From RGIG4608 sp045637205 (lineage in GTDB: Bacteria > Bacillota > Clostridia > Oscillospirales > CAG-272), in the NCBI GenBank assembly GCA_045637205.1, contig JAZTYY010000034.1:1-6635 (forward strand): a stretch of DNA of 6,635 bases, given 5' to 3'. The position numbers and the translations under genes were made by a program. Numbering within the stretch: position 1 is the stretch's first letter; each line of letters begins with the position of its first letter. The notes under the pieces are model-generated. The model saw only the letters and a program-made list of their open reading frames with translations, was not told the DNA's origin and made no database searches. Of the stretch, positions 1 to 6,265 are shown piece after piece.

Positions 1-8
1 GTTATAAC

Positions 9-46
9 GCTTTTTCTTTTGAAGCAAGAGGCCCAAAAGAAAAAGC
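9..46. repeat. 13-bp perfect inverted repeat (stem-loop)
   Basis: GCTTTTTCTTTTG (9-21) is perfectly complementary to CAAAAGAAAAAGC (34-46), with a 12-base loop between them. It could fold in RNA from either strand. No T-tract follows on the + strand, so I do not call it a terminator. It may be the edge of a dispersed intergenic repeat or part of the 3' end of an upstream transcript. Confidence 0.6.
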
Positions 47-90
47 TTTGCAAAAAGAAAATGCCGTTTTTGCGCTCAAGCCGCTGGGCT

Positions 91-110
91 TCCGCTTTTG
101 AAAAAGCGGA
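91..110. repeat. 9-bp perfect inverted repeat (short hairpin)
   Basis: TCCGCTTTT (91-99) pairs with AAAAGCGGA (102-110). Allowing a four-base loop, this is an 8-bp hairpin. It follows directly on a smaller AAGCC/GGCTT hairpin (78-91). The sequence after it (GCAAAACAAC) has no T-run, so termination on the + strand is unlikely. Confidence 0.5.
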
Positions 111-166
111 GCAAAACAACAGCTTTAGTCTGTGCGAACAATGTGCGCGACAAATCCGAACCTAGC

Positions 167-173
167 AAAGGAG
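167..173 (+). promoter_or_regulatory. Ribosome binding site fixing the dapF start
   Basis: AAAGGAG lies five bases before the ATG at 179. It decides for that start over the in-frame TTG at 98, which has no purine-rich site at a suitable distance and would add 27 residues unlike any DapF N-terminus. Confidence 0.8.
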
Positions 174-178
174 CTAAT

Positions 179-985
179 ATGCACTTGAATTTTATTAAAA
201 TGCACGGTGCAGGCAACGATTACATATATTTCGATTGCCTGATTAAACAAATCGAAAATCCCGAAAAATTGGCGATTATGCTTAGCAAAAGGCACTTTTC
301 GGTGGGTGCTGACGGCATAGTTTTAATTTGCCCCTCAAAAATTGCCGATGCGAAAATGCGAATTTTTAATTCCGACGGAAGTGAGGGCAAAATGTGTGGA
401 AATGCCGCGCGATGCGTGGGAAAGCTGCTCTATGAAAGTGGCTTCACTCCTCGCAGTCGAATTCGTCTTGAAACCGAAAGCGGTGTCAAAGAGCTGTTTT
501 TGACCATTAAAAATGGCAAGGTGGATAAAATCTCGGTCGATATGGGCAAGGGTGTGCTAGGTGAAATGTTTCTTTTTGACGTTTGTGGGCAAAAATACGA
601 GATGCGCGAGGTGAACATAGGAAATGAGCATCAAGTCACCTTTGTTCCCGACGTCGATTTTCTCGAGCTTGACAAGGTCGGACGTCATTTTGAGAAAAAT
701 CCTCGATTTGAGAACGGTGTGAACACCGAATTTTGCGAGGTTTTAGACAAAAATCGCCTAAAGGTGCGCGTTTTTGAGCGCGGAAGCGGAGAAACACTCG
801 CGTGTGGCACGGGCGCGTGCGCCGCGGCACTCTCAGGTGTGGCGTGTGGCTTTTGCGATGCGGGGCGCCTCATCAAAATTTCCATGCGCGGAGGTGAGCT
901 TGCCGTGGTGTGTGACGAAAATTTAAACGTACGCCTGCTTGGGGACGCTACTCGCGTGTTTGACGGAAGCATTGACGTTGATTAG
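179..985 (+). CDS. dapF: Diaminopimelate epimerase DapF
   Basis: This cytoplasmic, cofactor-independent epimerase converts LL-diaminopimelate to meso-diaminopimelate, the precursor of lysine and of the peptidoglycan cross-link residue. The 268-residue protein has the usual family length and a two-lobed architecture, with one catalytic cysteine per lobe. Visible are the N-terminal substrate loop GAGNDY (10-15), first catalytic Cys73 in MCGNAARC, NGVNTEF (180-186), and FERGSGETLACGTGA, with Glu200, Arg201 and second catalytic Cys209. The substrate segment reads GNEHQV (148-153), where many homologues have GNPH; this may be lineage variation. The frame is open upstream to a TTG at 98, but the ATG at 179 is chosen: AAAGGAG (167-173) lies five bases before it, and homology begins at once with MHLNFIKMHGAGNDY. 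dapL follows after 23 bases, so the two form an operon. The identification is firm. Confidence 0.96.
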   Translation: MHLNFIKMHGAGNDYIYFDCLIKQIENPEKLAIMLSKRHFSVGADGIVLICPSKIADAKMRIFNSDGSEGKMCGNAARCVGKLLYESGFTPRSRIRLETESGVKELFLTIKNGKVDKISVDMGKGVLGEMFLFDVCGQKYEMREVNIGNEHQVTFVPDVDFLELDKVGRHFEKNPRFENGVNTEFCEVLDKNRLKVRVFERGSGETLACGTGACAAALSGVACGFCDAGRLIKISMRGGELAVVCDENLNVRLLGDATRVFDGSIDVD

Positions 986-1008
986 CAAACCACAAGCAAG
1001 GAGCAAAA

Positions 1009-2178
1009 ATGAAAATTCAACTAAATAAAAACTTTGAAAAATTGAATTCAAACTATCTTTTTTCCGAAATTGCGCGCAAGGTTGCCGATTTCAAGCTCAA
1101 AAACCCAACAAGGAGCGTAATTTCCCTCGGAATAGGTGACGTCACCCTGCCAATTTCTTCATTTGTTGCCGAGCAAATGTCAATAGCGGCAAGCAAAATG
1201 GCAACGCCTGAGGGTTTTGTGGGCTACGGTGATGCGCAAGGCCTACCCTCCTTGCGCAAGGCAATATCCAACCGCTATAAAACGCGAAAAATCGACCTTG
1301 GAGCAGACGAAATATTCATCAACGACGGTGCAAAAAGCGACCTTGCCAACGTTCTTGACGTGCTTGGTGACAACGAAATTGCAATATGCGACCCCGTTTA
1401 TCCCGTCTATCTCGACGCAAGCATCATGTCGGGCAAAAGGACGCGTCTTTTGTGTGCTGATAAGGGCAACAATTTCCTTCCCTCTCCCAAAAAACTGCCC
1501 CAAAAACCCCTTGTCATATATCTTTGCTCCCCAAACAATCCAACGGGCGCAGTATTTTCAAAAGAAAAGCTTGCCGAATGGGTCGAGTTTGCCACGTTTA
1601 GTGGTTCACTTATAATTTTTGATGCCGCATACGAGGGGTTTATACGCGACGGCGCACTTCCCCACTCAATTTTTGAAATTGACGGCGCGCGCGAATGCGC
1701 CATTGAGGTTTGCTCCCTTTCAAAATTCGCAGGATTCACGGGAATAAGATGTGGTTGGACGGCAATTCCGAGTGAAATGAAGCTTCACTCCCTGTGGAAA
1801 AGACGGCAAAGCACCAAATTCAACGGTGCTTCCTATATATCCCAAGTGGGCGCGCTTGCCTCGTTTTCGGAAAAGGGGTTGCAAGAAAGCGGCAAAAATA
1901 TTGATTACTACATGAAAAACGCGCAAAAATTGGCTGAATTTTTCAAAAGTCGGGGCATATTTTTCGTCGGTGGAGAAAACGCGCCATATTTGTGGTTTAA
2001 AATTCCGAATGAAAGAAAATCGTGGGAATTTTTTGACTATCTTTTGGAAAAATGTGCCGTTGTGGGCACACCGGGTGTCGGCTTTGGCGCACACGGTGAG
2101 GGCTTTTTCAGATTTTCTTCATTTGCGCCCTCGCACGACGTCGAAAAAGCAATATCCAGGCTCAAGCAAATCCTATAA
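1009..2178 (+). CDS. dapL: LL-diaminopimelate aminotransferase (class I/II PLP aminotransferase)
   Basis: DapL transfers an amino group from glutamate to tetrahydrodipicolinate, giving LL-diaminopimelate in one step and bypassing the acylated dapD/dapC/dapE route. The 389-residue protein is slightly shorter than many DapL enzymes (about 400-410) but spans the whole fold. Visible are NYLFSEIARKV (15-25), GIGDVTLP (41-48), a PLP-phosphate region NDGAKSD (105-111), SPNNPTG (174-180), FDAAYE (204-209) with the PLP-ring Asp205, and the Schiff-base Lys239 in SLSKFAGFTGIRCGW, whose AGFTG is typical of DapL. The carboxylate-binding arginine is probably Arg368 in FFRFS. The RBS AAGGAG (998-1003) is five bases before the ATG. 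The gene lies 23 bases after dapF, whose enzyme takes its product, which strongly supports DapL over another class I aminotransferase. A terminator follows eight bases after the stop. Confidence 0.92.
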   Translation: MKIQLNKNFEKLNSNYLFSEIARKVADFKLKNPTRSVISLGIGDVTLPISSFVAEQMSIAASKMATPEGFVGYGDAQGLPSLRKAISNRYKTRKIDLGADEIFINDGAKSDLANVLDVLGDNEIAICDPVYPVYLDASIMSGKRTRLLCADKGNNFLPSPKKLPQKPLVIYLCSPNNPTGAVFSKEKLAEWVEFATFSGSLIIFDAAYEGFIRDGALPHSIFEIDGARECAIEVCSLSKFAGFTGIRCGWTAIPSEMKLHSLWKRRQSTKFNGASYISQVGALASFSEKGLQESGKNIDYYMKNAQKLAEFFKSRGIFFVGGENAPYLWFKIPNERKSWEFFDYLLEKCAVVGTPGVGFGAHGEGFFRFSSFAPSHDVEKAISRLKQIL

Positions 2179-2185
2179 AGCAAAC

Positions 2186-2213
2186 AAAAAAGACCACAAG
2201 CGTGGTCTTTTTT
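2186..2213. terminator. Bidirectional intrinsic terminator between dapL and the small membrane protein gene
   Basis: GACCAC (2192-2197) pairs with GTGGTC (2202-2207) around the loop AAGC. The stem is extended by six A (2186-2191) opposite six T (2208-2213). On the + strand it begins eight bases after the dapL stop. On the - strand it follows the 77-residue protein's stop at 2220 and again ends in a T-run. It should therefore end transcription from both sides. Confidence 0.92.
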
Positions 2214-2219
2214 ATTTTA

Positions 2220-2453
2220 TTACTCCATGCAGAATTTAATTTTGTTATCTGTGATTTCAGTAACCACGTCAATGATTTGAATAACCATTCCAACAGAGGG
2301 GATAACGCAAAGAATACCCACGATAAGAGTGCTGTTATTCTTGGTTTCAAAATATCTAAAAATTCTGAATGCCGCCGGAATAAGCGGAACCGCTATAATA
2401 AGAATAATCTTTGCCCACATGGGAAGCTCTTCGAATCTCTTAAAAAAATCCAT
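2220..2453 (-). CDS. Small two-helix membrane protein of unknown function
   Basis: The 77-residue protein has a short amphipathic N-terminus (MDFFKRFEELPMW), a hydrophobic helix at about 14-30, a polar basic turn (RIFRYFETKNN), a second helix at about 42-63, and a polar tail ending DNKIKFCME. I see no catalytic motif. The pattern of two helices followed by a short tail with a K-I-x motif resembles small uncharacterised membrane proteins of Clostridia, but this is recollection, not a match I can show. It is probably a real gene: AGAGG lies eight bases before the ATG, a near-consensus sigma-A promoter lies at the right distance, and a terminator follows the stop. It sits 68 bases after the LRR gene on the same strand but has its own promoter. 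Its C-terminus gives no clue to a partner. Confidence 0.75.
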   Translation of the reverse strand: MDFFKRFEELPMWAKIILIIAVPLIPAAFRIFRYFETKNNSTLIVGILCVIPSVGMVIQIIDVVTEITDNKIKFCME

Positions 2454-2486
2454 AGCACATACCTCTTTCTTTAGTTTTGTAGCCTC

Positions 2487-2515
2487 ATTTTACTACTCAA
2501 AACAAGCCTTGTCAA
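2487..2515 (-). promoter_or_regulatory. Sigma-A type promoter for the small membrane protein gene
   Basis: Read on the - strand: TTGACA (-35, 2510-2515), a 17-base spacer, then TAAAAT (-10, 2487-2492). That is six of six and five of six consensus bases at ideal spacing. The start codon is about 25-30 bases downstream of the expected transcription start. The -35 begins only six bases after the LRR stop codon. Confidence 0.8.
2502..2512. promoter_or_regulatory. Short palindrome overlapping the promoter -35 (possible operator)
   Basis: ACAAG-N-CTTGT is an 11-base inverted repeat covering the end of the -35 and the start of the spacer. A repressor bound here would block RNA polymerase. It is short enough to occur by chance, so the operator reading is inference only. 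Confidence 0.25.
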
Positions 2516-2521
2516 TAGGTT

Positions 2522-4258
2522 TTACCAAGAAATTGGTCGTCTATTGTCATCAAAATGCCAAAAACTTCCCTCAACGGTCGGTTTTTCTTCACTATAAAAA
2601 TACACGTTAACGTAATCAAGCTCGGGGTTGTCACCGATAAGGATTCTCGGCATCTCCTCCTCAGAAAAGGCAAAATATACGTTTTTGAGTGACGTACAGC
2701 CCTCAAACGCGCCCTCCTTAATGCTTGAAATGTTTTTGTACGCAATGATATCCTTGAGCTTTGTGCATCCCAAAAATGCGTTTTTGGAGATGGATGAAAG
2801 TGCCTCGCTAAGCTCAATTCTCTCAAGAGAGGTGCAGTTTTCAAATGCGAGGGCATCAATAATTTTAACACCCTTGCCCATATCGACGGATGAAAGCGCC
2901 TTACATTCACCAAACAAGCCACCCGAAATTCCTGCAACCTGGTCGGGAATTTTAATGCTTTCAAGTGAACGGCAGTTGTAAAATGCCTGCTTTGCAATAT
3001 TTGTCAAGCTATCGGGCAAAATTACCTCTTTAATATTCATTGAGCTTGAAAATGCCTGCTGACCGATTCCCATAACTCCCTCGGCAATTTCAACCCTCTC
3101 AATACTACTACAGTTTGAGAATGCCGCGTCGGTTACAATATTAACCTCACTTGGAATCAACAATTCGGTAATAACCTCACCCTCGGTAGTCAATCTCTTG
3201 TCATAGGGCTTGGGATTGCCCTTGGTAATACTAAATTCAATCGTGCACCAACGCTTTATGCTGCCAATTTCAATTTCTTCAAGTGCGGGGCAATCGCAAA
3301 ATACCTCAAAGCCATATATTTTAAGACTTTTGGGAATTGCAATGTGCTCAAGGGAGGAGCAGCCCTTAAATGCCTCGGACGAAAGCTCGCGCAAGCCGTT
3401 GCTAAGATGCGCCTCTCTAAGAGAAGTACAGCCCATAAATGCCTGTGGGCCAATGGACGTTACCGTGTCGGGAATATAAACGTTCTCCATGCTCGTGCAT
3501 TCACTGAACGCAAGCAAGCCCATTGAGGTAAGCCCCTCATTCATTTGTACGTTTTTAAGGGCGCTGCAACCGAAAAATGCCTCTCCGCCCACGGTGGCAA
3601 CCGCTTCAGGAAAAATGATTTCTTTAAGTGACTTGCACTCAAAAAATGCTCTGCCACCAATTGAGGTGATTCCATTTCCCATTTTTATATTTTCAAGTGA
3701 ATTACAGTAAGCAAATGCTTCAAAGCCGATCGACTGAACGGAATCGGCAATTTCGACGTCGCGCAAGCACTGACAGTTGAAAAACGCCTCTTTTCCAATT
3801 GCCACAACGCCCTGTGAAACGTTGATTTTTGTCATTGAAGTGCAATTTTCAAACGCGCGATCCTCAATAACCTCCATTGAGCCGGGAATATTTATCTCGT
3901 TGAGAGCCGAGCATCCCGCAAACGCGCGAAATCCGATGCTAAGCACACCCTCATCAATACTAACACCCTCAAGTGAGGTGCATCCCGCAAAAGCAAAATC
4001 GCCAATTGCTTTAACCTGATTGCCAATCACCACTCTAACTATGGATGTGCAGTTTTCAAATGCGCCCCTGCCGATGGTTTCAACGTCACCCGGGATACTG
4101 ATAACCTCCCTTGTGCCGTGATACTTAATCAAGGTTTTGTTTTTTATTTCATACATAGGCCCTTCTTCGCCACAAGAGACCGTGCTGCCACAGTAAATGC
4201 ATAAATCAGCAAGGCTTGAAACTCTGTTTCCGCAATAAGGACAGTTAATTAATGCCAT
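2522..4258 (-). CDS. Zinc-ribbon, BspA-type leucine-rich-repeat protein
   Basis: The 578-residue protein starts with a four-cysteine zinc ribbon (Cys6, Cys9, Cys20, Cys23 in CPYCG...CIYCG), then a short linker. About 19 LRR_5 (BspA/TpLRR) repeats follow, mostly exactly 23 residues, of the form AFxxCTSLxxIxIPxxVxxIGxx. Repeats 1-11 span 65-317. Repeat 12 carries an insertion (318-377) with the family-typical WCxIxF and 'GEVITELLIPSEV' segments. Repeats 13-18 span 378-515. The C-terminal cap (516-578) ends in a YFYSEEKPT...FWHF...ISW motif common in these proteins. No signal peptide, membrane helix or sortase motif is visible, so it appears cytoplasmic, unlike classical secreted BspA. The probable role is protein or ligand binding; the partner is unknown. 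GAGGT (4265-4269) precedes the ATG by six bases. The 23-residue periodicity is unbroken, so the gene is intact. Confidence 0.9.
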   Translation of the reverse strand: MALINCPYCGNRVSSLADLCIYCGSTVSCGEEGPMYEIKNKTLIKYHGTREVISIPGDVETIGRGAFENCTSIVRVVIGNQVKAIGDFAFAGCTSLEGVSIDEGVLSIGFRAFAGCSALNEINIPGSMEVIEDRAFENCTSMTKINVSQGVVAIGKEAFFNCQCLRDVEIADSVQSIGFEAFAYCNSLENIKMGNGITSIGGRAFFECKSLKEIIFPEAVATVGGEAFFGCSALKNVQMNEGLTSMGLLAFSECTSMENVYIPDTVTSIGPQAFMGCTSLREAHLSNGLRELSSEAFKGCSSLEHIAIPKSLKIYGFEVFCDCPALEEIEIGSIKRWCTIEFSITKGNPKPYDKRLTTEGEVITELLIPSEVNIVTDAAFSNCSSIERVEIAEGVMGIGQQAFSSSMNIKEVILPDSLTNIAKQAFYNCRSLESIKIPDQVAGISGGLFGECKALSSVDMGKGVKIIDALAFENCTSLERIELSEALSSISKNAFLGCTKLKDIIAYKNISSIKEGAFEGCTSLKNVYFAFSEEEMPRILIGDNPELDYVNVYFYSEEKPTVEGSFWHFDDNRRPISW

Positions 4259-4303
4259 TTATTTACCTCATAAATTTGTTTCGATTTCATCTTATATGCT
4301 TAT

Positions 4304-4332
4304 ATAATACCACATTTTATGAATTTTTTCAA
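4304..4332 (-). promoter_or_regulatory. Promoter of the zinc-ribbon LRR gene
   Basis: On the - strand: TTGAAA (-35, 4327-4332), a 17-base spacer, and TATTAT (-10, 4304-4309) preceded by TGG, an extended -10. It predicts a leader of roughly 40 bases before the start codon at 4258. It is divergent to the AraC-family promoter; their -35 elements lie about 90 bases apart. Confidence 0.7.
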
Positions 4333-4424
4333 GTCAATATTTGTTGAATGAAGCATTTAGAAGAAAAATAAGGCGAACAAAGTCTTGTCGATTTAATATT
4401 TTTTTAAAAAATCTTCAAAAAATG

Positions 4425-4454
4425 TTGGACAAAACTATTTTTTTATGCTATTAT
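4425..4454 (+). promoter_or_regulatory. Promoter of the AraC-family regulator gene
   Basis: TTGGAC (-35, 4425-4430) and TATTAT (-10, 4449-4454) are separated by 18 bases. TGC directly precedes the -10, giving an extended TGn element. The expected transcription start is near 4461, leaving a leader of about 57 bases before the GTG start codon. Confidence 0.7.
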
Positions 4455-4517
4455 ATATGTACACGTCGCGAAAAAACGACACATTTTGCAAATTTTTAAA
4501 AAGCGAGGACTAAAAAC

Positions 4518-5396
4518 GTGCTTTTTTACGATATTGAATTTACAACTATTCCCAAAATAAAACACAATTGTATAATCGTTAACCCCGATTACAACACAAC
4601 CATAGCAAAAACCAACCGACTTTTTGAGCTTTGCTACGTTGACAAGGGTGATTACGTTTGTCAAAGCAAGGACGGTGTTCTCGTTTGTGAGCAGGGTCAC
4701 CTTTATCCCATGATTTTTAATCAAAAATATAATATTTACACCGAGAGTGACCGCCCCGTCAGAATGTACTCGATTTGTCTTGAGTGTGGAATCAACGTGC
4801 AGACAATCGACTCAGAAAAGCTCTCTGAGGCAGAAACTCGCGAATTGATGAAAAATCTTGTGTCGGGCAACCGTTTCCTTCTTCCCAAGGAGGGACTTTC
4901 CTCAAATCAGTTCGATTGGATTCTCCCCTACGTTAAAAAGATAGTTTCTTGCAACGCCGGTGAAAGAATAGGTGAAGAAACGCGCGCCCTCACCCTAATT
5001 CTTGATCTTTTGAGTAAAATTACAAAAACAAGCATGGACGAGGTGGCTTTCGATGCCAAGGTGTTCCCAACAAGTGCCGTTGCATACAGTGAAATGGTTG
5101 TTTCATATATTATAAAGAACTATCGCAAAAAGATAAGCGTTCTTGAAATTGCCGAGGAGTTCGGGCTCACCCCCAACTATCTCCACGCGATATTCAAGCA
5201 GGTCAAGGGCACAACCATTATAGATTATCTCACAGCATATAGAATGAATCTTGCCAAAACCTATATTGAGCGCTTCGGACTCAAGGCATATGAGGCAGCC
5301 GAAATGGTAGGCATCGACGACCCTGCCTACTTTAGCCGAGTTTTCAAAAAACTCTACGGCAAAAGTGTTAGTGAGTTTAAAAAAGGGTCAAACTAA
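4518..5396 (+). CDS. AraC-family transcriptional regulator
   Basis: This is a 292-residue DNA-binding regulator of usual AraC/XylS length. The N-terminal half (about 1-180) looks like the cupin-type sensor domain, with beta-rich stretches such as LFELCYVDKGDYVCQ and a helical linker (about 100-180). The C-terminal domain (about 190-290) has two helix-turn-helix units: ISVLEIAEEFGLTPNYLHAIFK (206-227) and the second near KAYEAAEMVGIDDPAYFSRVFK (256-277). The latter shows the family signature G-x-x-D-x-x-Y-F-S-R-x-F-K-K. The start is GTG, supported by GAGGA (4504-4508) nine bases upstream. The inducer cannot be read from the sequence, though such sensors often bind sugars or other small molecules. 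It is divergent to the LRR gene and convergent with the SDR gene. A divergent gene is the commonest target, so the LRR gene is the first candidate; autoregulation is also possible. Confidence 0.9.
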   Translation: MLFYDIEFTTIPKIKHNCIIVNPDYNTTIAKTNRLFELCYVDKGDYVCQSKDGVLVCEQGHLYPMIFNQKYNIYTESDRPVRMYSICLECGINVQTIDSEKLSEAETRELMKNLVSGNRFLLPKEGLSSNQFDWILPYVKKIVSCNAGERIGEETRALTLILDLLSKITKTSMDEVAFDAKVFPTSAVAYSEMVVSYIIKNYRKKISVLEIAEEFGLTPNYLHAIFKQVKGTTIIDYLTAYRMNLAKTYIERFGLKAYEAAEMVGIDDPAYFSRVFKKLYGKSVSEFKKGSN

Positions 5397-5402
5397 AAAA
5401 AT

Positions 5403-5428
5403 AAACCACCCTAAAACAAGGGTGGTTT
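5403..5428. terminator. Bidirectional intrinsic terminator between the AraC-family and SDR genes
   Basis: AAACCACCC (5403-5411) pairs perfectly with GGGTGGTTT (5420-5428) around an eight-base loop. A T-rich tail follows on the + strand, and on the - strand the stem is followed by TATTTTTTTA. It starts seven bases after the regulator's stop and lies 22 bases beyond the SDR stop, so it serves both converging genes. Confidence 0.92.
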
Positions 5429-5450
5429 TTATTTGTTGTTTTATCTAAAA

Positions 5451-6218
5451 TTAGTAGCTGATAAGACCGCTATCCGCTGTTACGATTGCACCGCTAACAA
5501 CTGCTGCTTCGTCACTTGCAAGGAAGAGAGCGATGTCAGCGATTTCAAATGCTTCAGCACTTCTTGTGCCGAAGTTCATAGCGAGCATTGCAGCCTGAAG
5601 ACCCTTCTGGTCAGCTGTTGCAAAGAGTGCGGGATCTGTCATTTCTGTGTTGATACCGGCAGGACAGATAGCATTGCAACGAATCTTGTTGAGTCTATAG
5701 TTGAATGCTGTGTTCTTTGTAAGACCGATAACTGCATGCTTAGCCATTGTGTAAGCGCAACCACTCTTACCACCGCAAAGACCTGCGATAGAAGCTACGT
5801 TTACGATGTTACCACCGTTTTCGTTTTCAAGGAATACTCTAACTGCCTTTCTTGTAGCCCAAGCAGGACCGTAAACGTCAACCTTCATAAGACGTTCAAG
5901 AAGCTCAGTGTCAAGATTTTCAGCAGGAGCGAAGTTATCCATAAGTCCTGCATTGTTGATAAGAATGTCGAACTTGCCAAACTTTTCGATTGCGAAGTCG
6001 ATCATCTTTTCGTTTGTTTCTTCAAGAGAAATGTCACCTGCGAATGCAACGATTTCACCTGCAAAATCCTTGCTCTGTTCTTCAAGAGCTGCAAGTCTTT
6101 CAGCTCTTCTTGCTACTGCAACAACCTTTGCGCCTTCCTTAGCGAAACGGAGAGCGATTTCTCTACCAACGCCAGAGGATGCACCTGTTACAACTACAAC
6201 CTTGTTTTCTAATCTCAT
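5451..6218 (-). CDS. Classical short-chain dehydrogenase/reductase (SDR family)
   Basis: This 255-residue oxidoreductase has the normal length for a classical SDR. It has the Rossmann nucleotide motif TGASSGVG (11-18), Asp62 in GDIS, NNAG (88-91), catalytic Ser143, and Tyr156 and Lys160 in YTMAK. Arginines after the second strand (VARRAERL, 35-42) favour NADP(H) over NAD(H). The conserved P-G of the substrate loop reads P-A (ICPAGINTEM). It resembles FabG-like reductases and hydroxysteroid or sugar-alcohol dehydrogenases, and the substrate cannot be assigned. The ATG at 6218 is preferred to an in-frame TTG at 6233, because that TTG overlaps the Shine-Dalgarno GGAGG. Expression signals are very strong: a perfect-consensus promoter and biased codons (all 14 lysines AAG; alanine mainly GCA/GCT), unlike the neighbouring genes. 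It converges on the AraC-family gene and shares its terminator. Confidence 0.93.
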   Translation of the reverse strand: MRLENKVVVVTGASSGVGREIALRFAKEGAKVVAVARRAERLAALEEQSKDFAGEIVAFAGDISLEETNEKMIDFAIEKFGKFDILINNAGLMDNFAPAENLDTELLERLMKVDVYGPAWATRKAVRVFLENENGGNIVNVASIAGLCGGKSGCAYTMAKHAVIGLTKNTAFNYRLNKIRCNAICPAGINTEMTDPALFATADQKGLQAAMLAMNFGTRSAEAFEIADIALFLASDEAAVVSGAIVTADSGLISY

Positions 6219-6223
6219 ATTGA

Positions 6224-6231
6224 TTTCCTCC
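6224..6231 (-). promoter_or_regulatory. Ribosome binding site fixing the SDR start
   Basis: GGAGG (6227-6231 on the - strand), followed by AAA, lies eight bases before the ATG at 6218. The alternative in-frame TTG at 6231-6233 overlaps this site, so it cannot be the start served by it. Confidence 0.85.
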
Positions 6232-6233
6232 AA

Positions 6234-6245
6234 AATATTAATATT
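6234..6245. promoter_or_regulatory. 12-bp perfect palindrome in the SDR leader
   Basis: AATATTAATATT is self-complementary and lies between the predicted transcription start (about 6259) and the ribosome binding site. It could be an operator or simply AT-rich sequence; with only A and T, chance is a fair explanation. Confidence 0.25.
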
Positions 6246-6265
6246 ATTTTTTACAAACCTCGCGT

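Larger units (their letters stand above)
1..178. other. Intergenic region with nested inverted repeats upstream of dapF
   Basis: No gene is supported here. One frame is open from base 1 to a TAG at 163-165 (54 codons on the + strand). Its lysine-rich start and odd composition match no family I know, so it is more likely chance than the end of an upstream gene. The stretch carries at least four inverted repeats, packed end to end between 9 and 110: 9-21/34-46, 50-56/67-73, 78-82/87-91 and 91-99/102-110. None is followed by a clean T-run on the + strand, so none is a convincing terminator. I found no good sigma-A promoter, so dapF may be read from a promoter left of the window or from a weak one I cannot recognise. 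The ribosome binding site for dapF is at 167-173. Confidence 0.5.
4259..4517. other. AT-rich divergent intergenic region between the LRR and AraC-family genes
   Basis: No gene is seen in this 259-bp gap. It contains one promoter for each flanking gene. Between them is an AT-rich core with runs of T then A at about 4392-4410, close upstream of the AraC-type promoter, where an UP-like element or a bound regulator could act. Within the regulator's leader (4463-4480) a weak GTCG...CGAC pairing is visible, too short to call a site. Confidence 0.55.

Noticed and set aside
9..110. Terminator of an upstream gene
   Set aside because: The hairpins lack a following T-run on the + strand, so an intrinsic terminator is not supported.
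1..165. Open frame possibly ending an upstream gene
   Set aside because: It has only 54 codons, over a region full of inverted repeats, with no recognisable protein similarity. It is noted in the intergenic entry instead.
98..178. Upstream TTG start extending dapF by 27 residues
   Set aside because: There is no ribosome binding site before the TTG, whereas AAAGGAG fits the ATG at 179. The extra residues do not resemble a DapF N-terminus.
2202..2474. 90-codon open frame on the + strand across the small membrane protein gene
   Set aside because: It has no ribosome binding site and starts inside the terminator. The - strand gene has a promoter, RBS and terminator and encodes clear membrane helices.
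2512..2997. 161-codon open frame on the - strand inside the LRR gene, and similar shorter frames in repeats on both strands
   Set aside because: These are out-of-frame readings of the repetitive LRR coding sequence.
4463..4480. Operator or leader hairpin GTCG...CGAC before the AraC-family gene
   Set aside because: Only four pairs around an eight-base loop; it is too likely by chance.
5433..6212. Long cysteine-rich open frame (259 codons) on the + strand opposite the SDR gene
   Set aside because: It is the antisense shadow of a clear SDR with catalytic motifs, promoter and RBS. The cysteines arise from GCA/ACA-type codons on the other strand.
6219..6233. Alternative TTG start adding MEEIN to the SDR
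   Set aside because: The TTG overlaps the GGAGG that serves the ATG at 6218.
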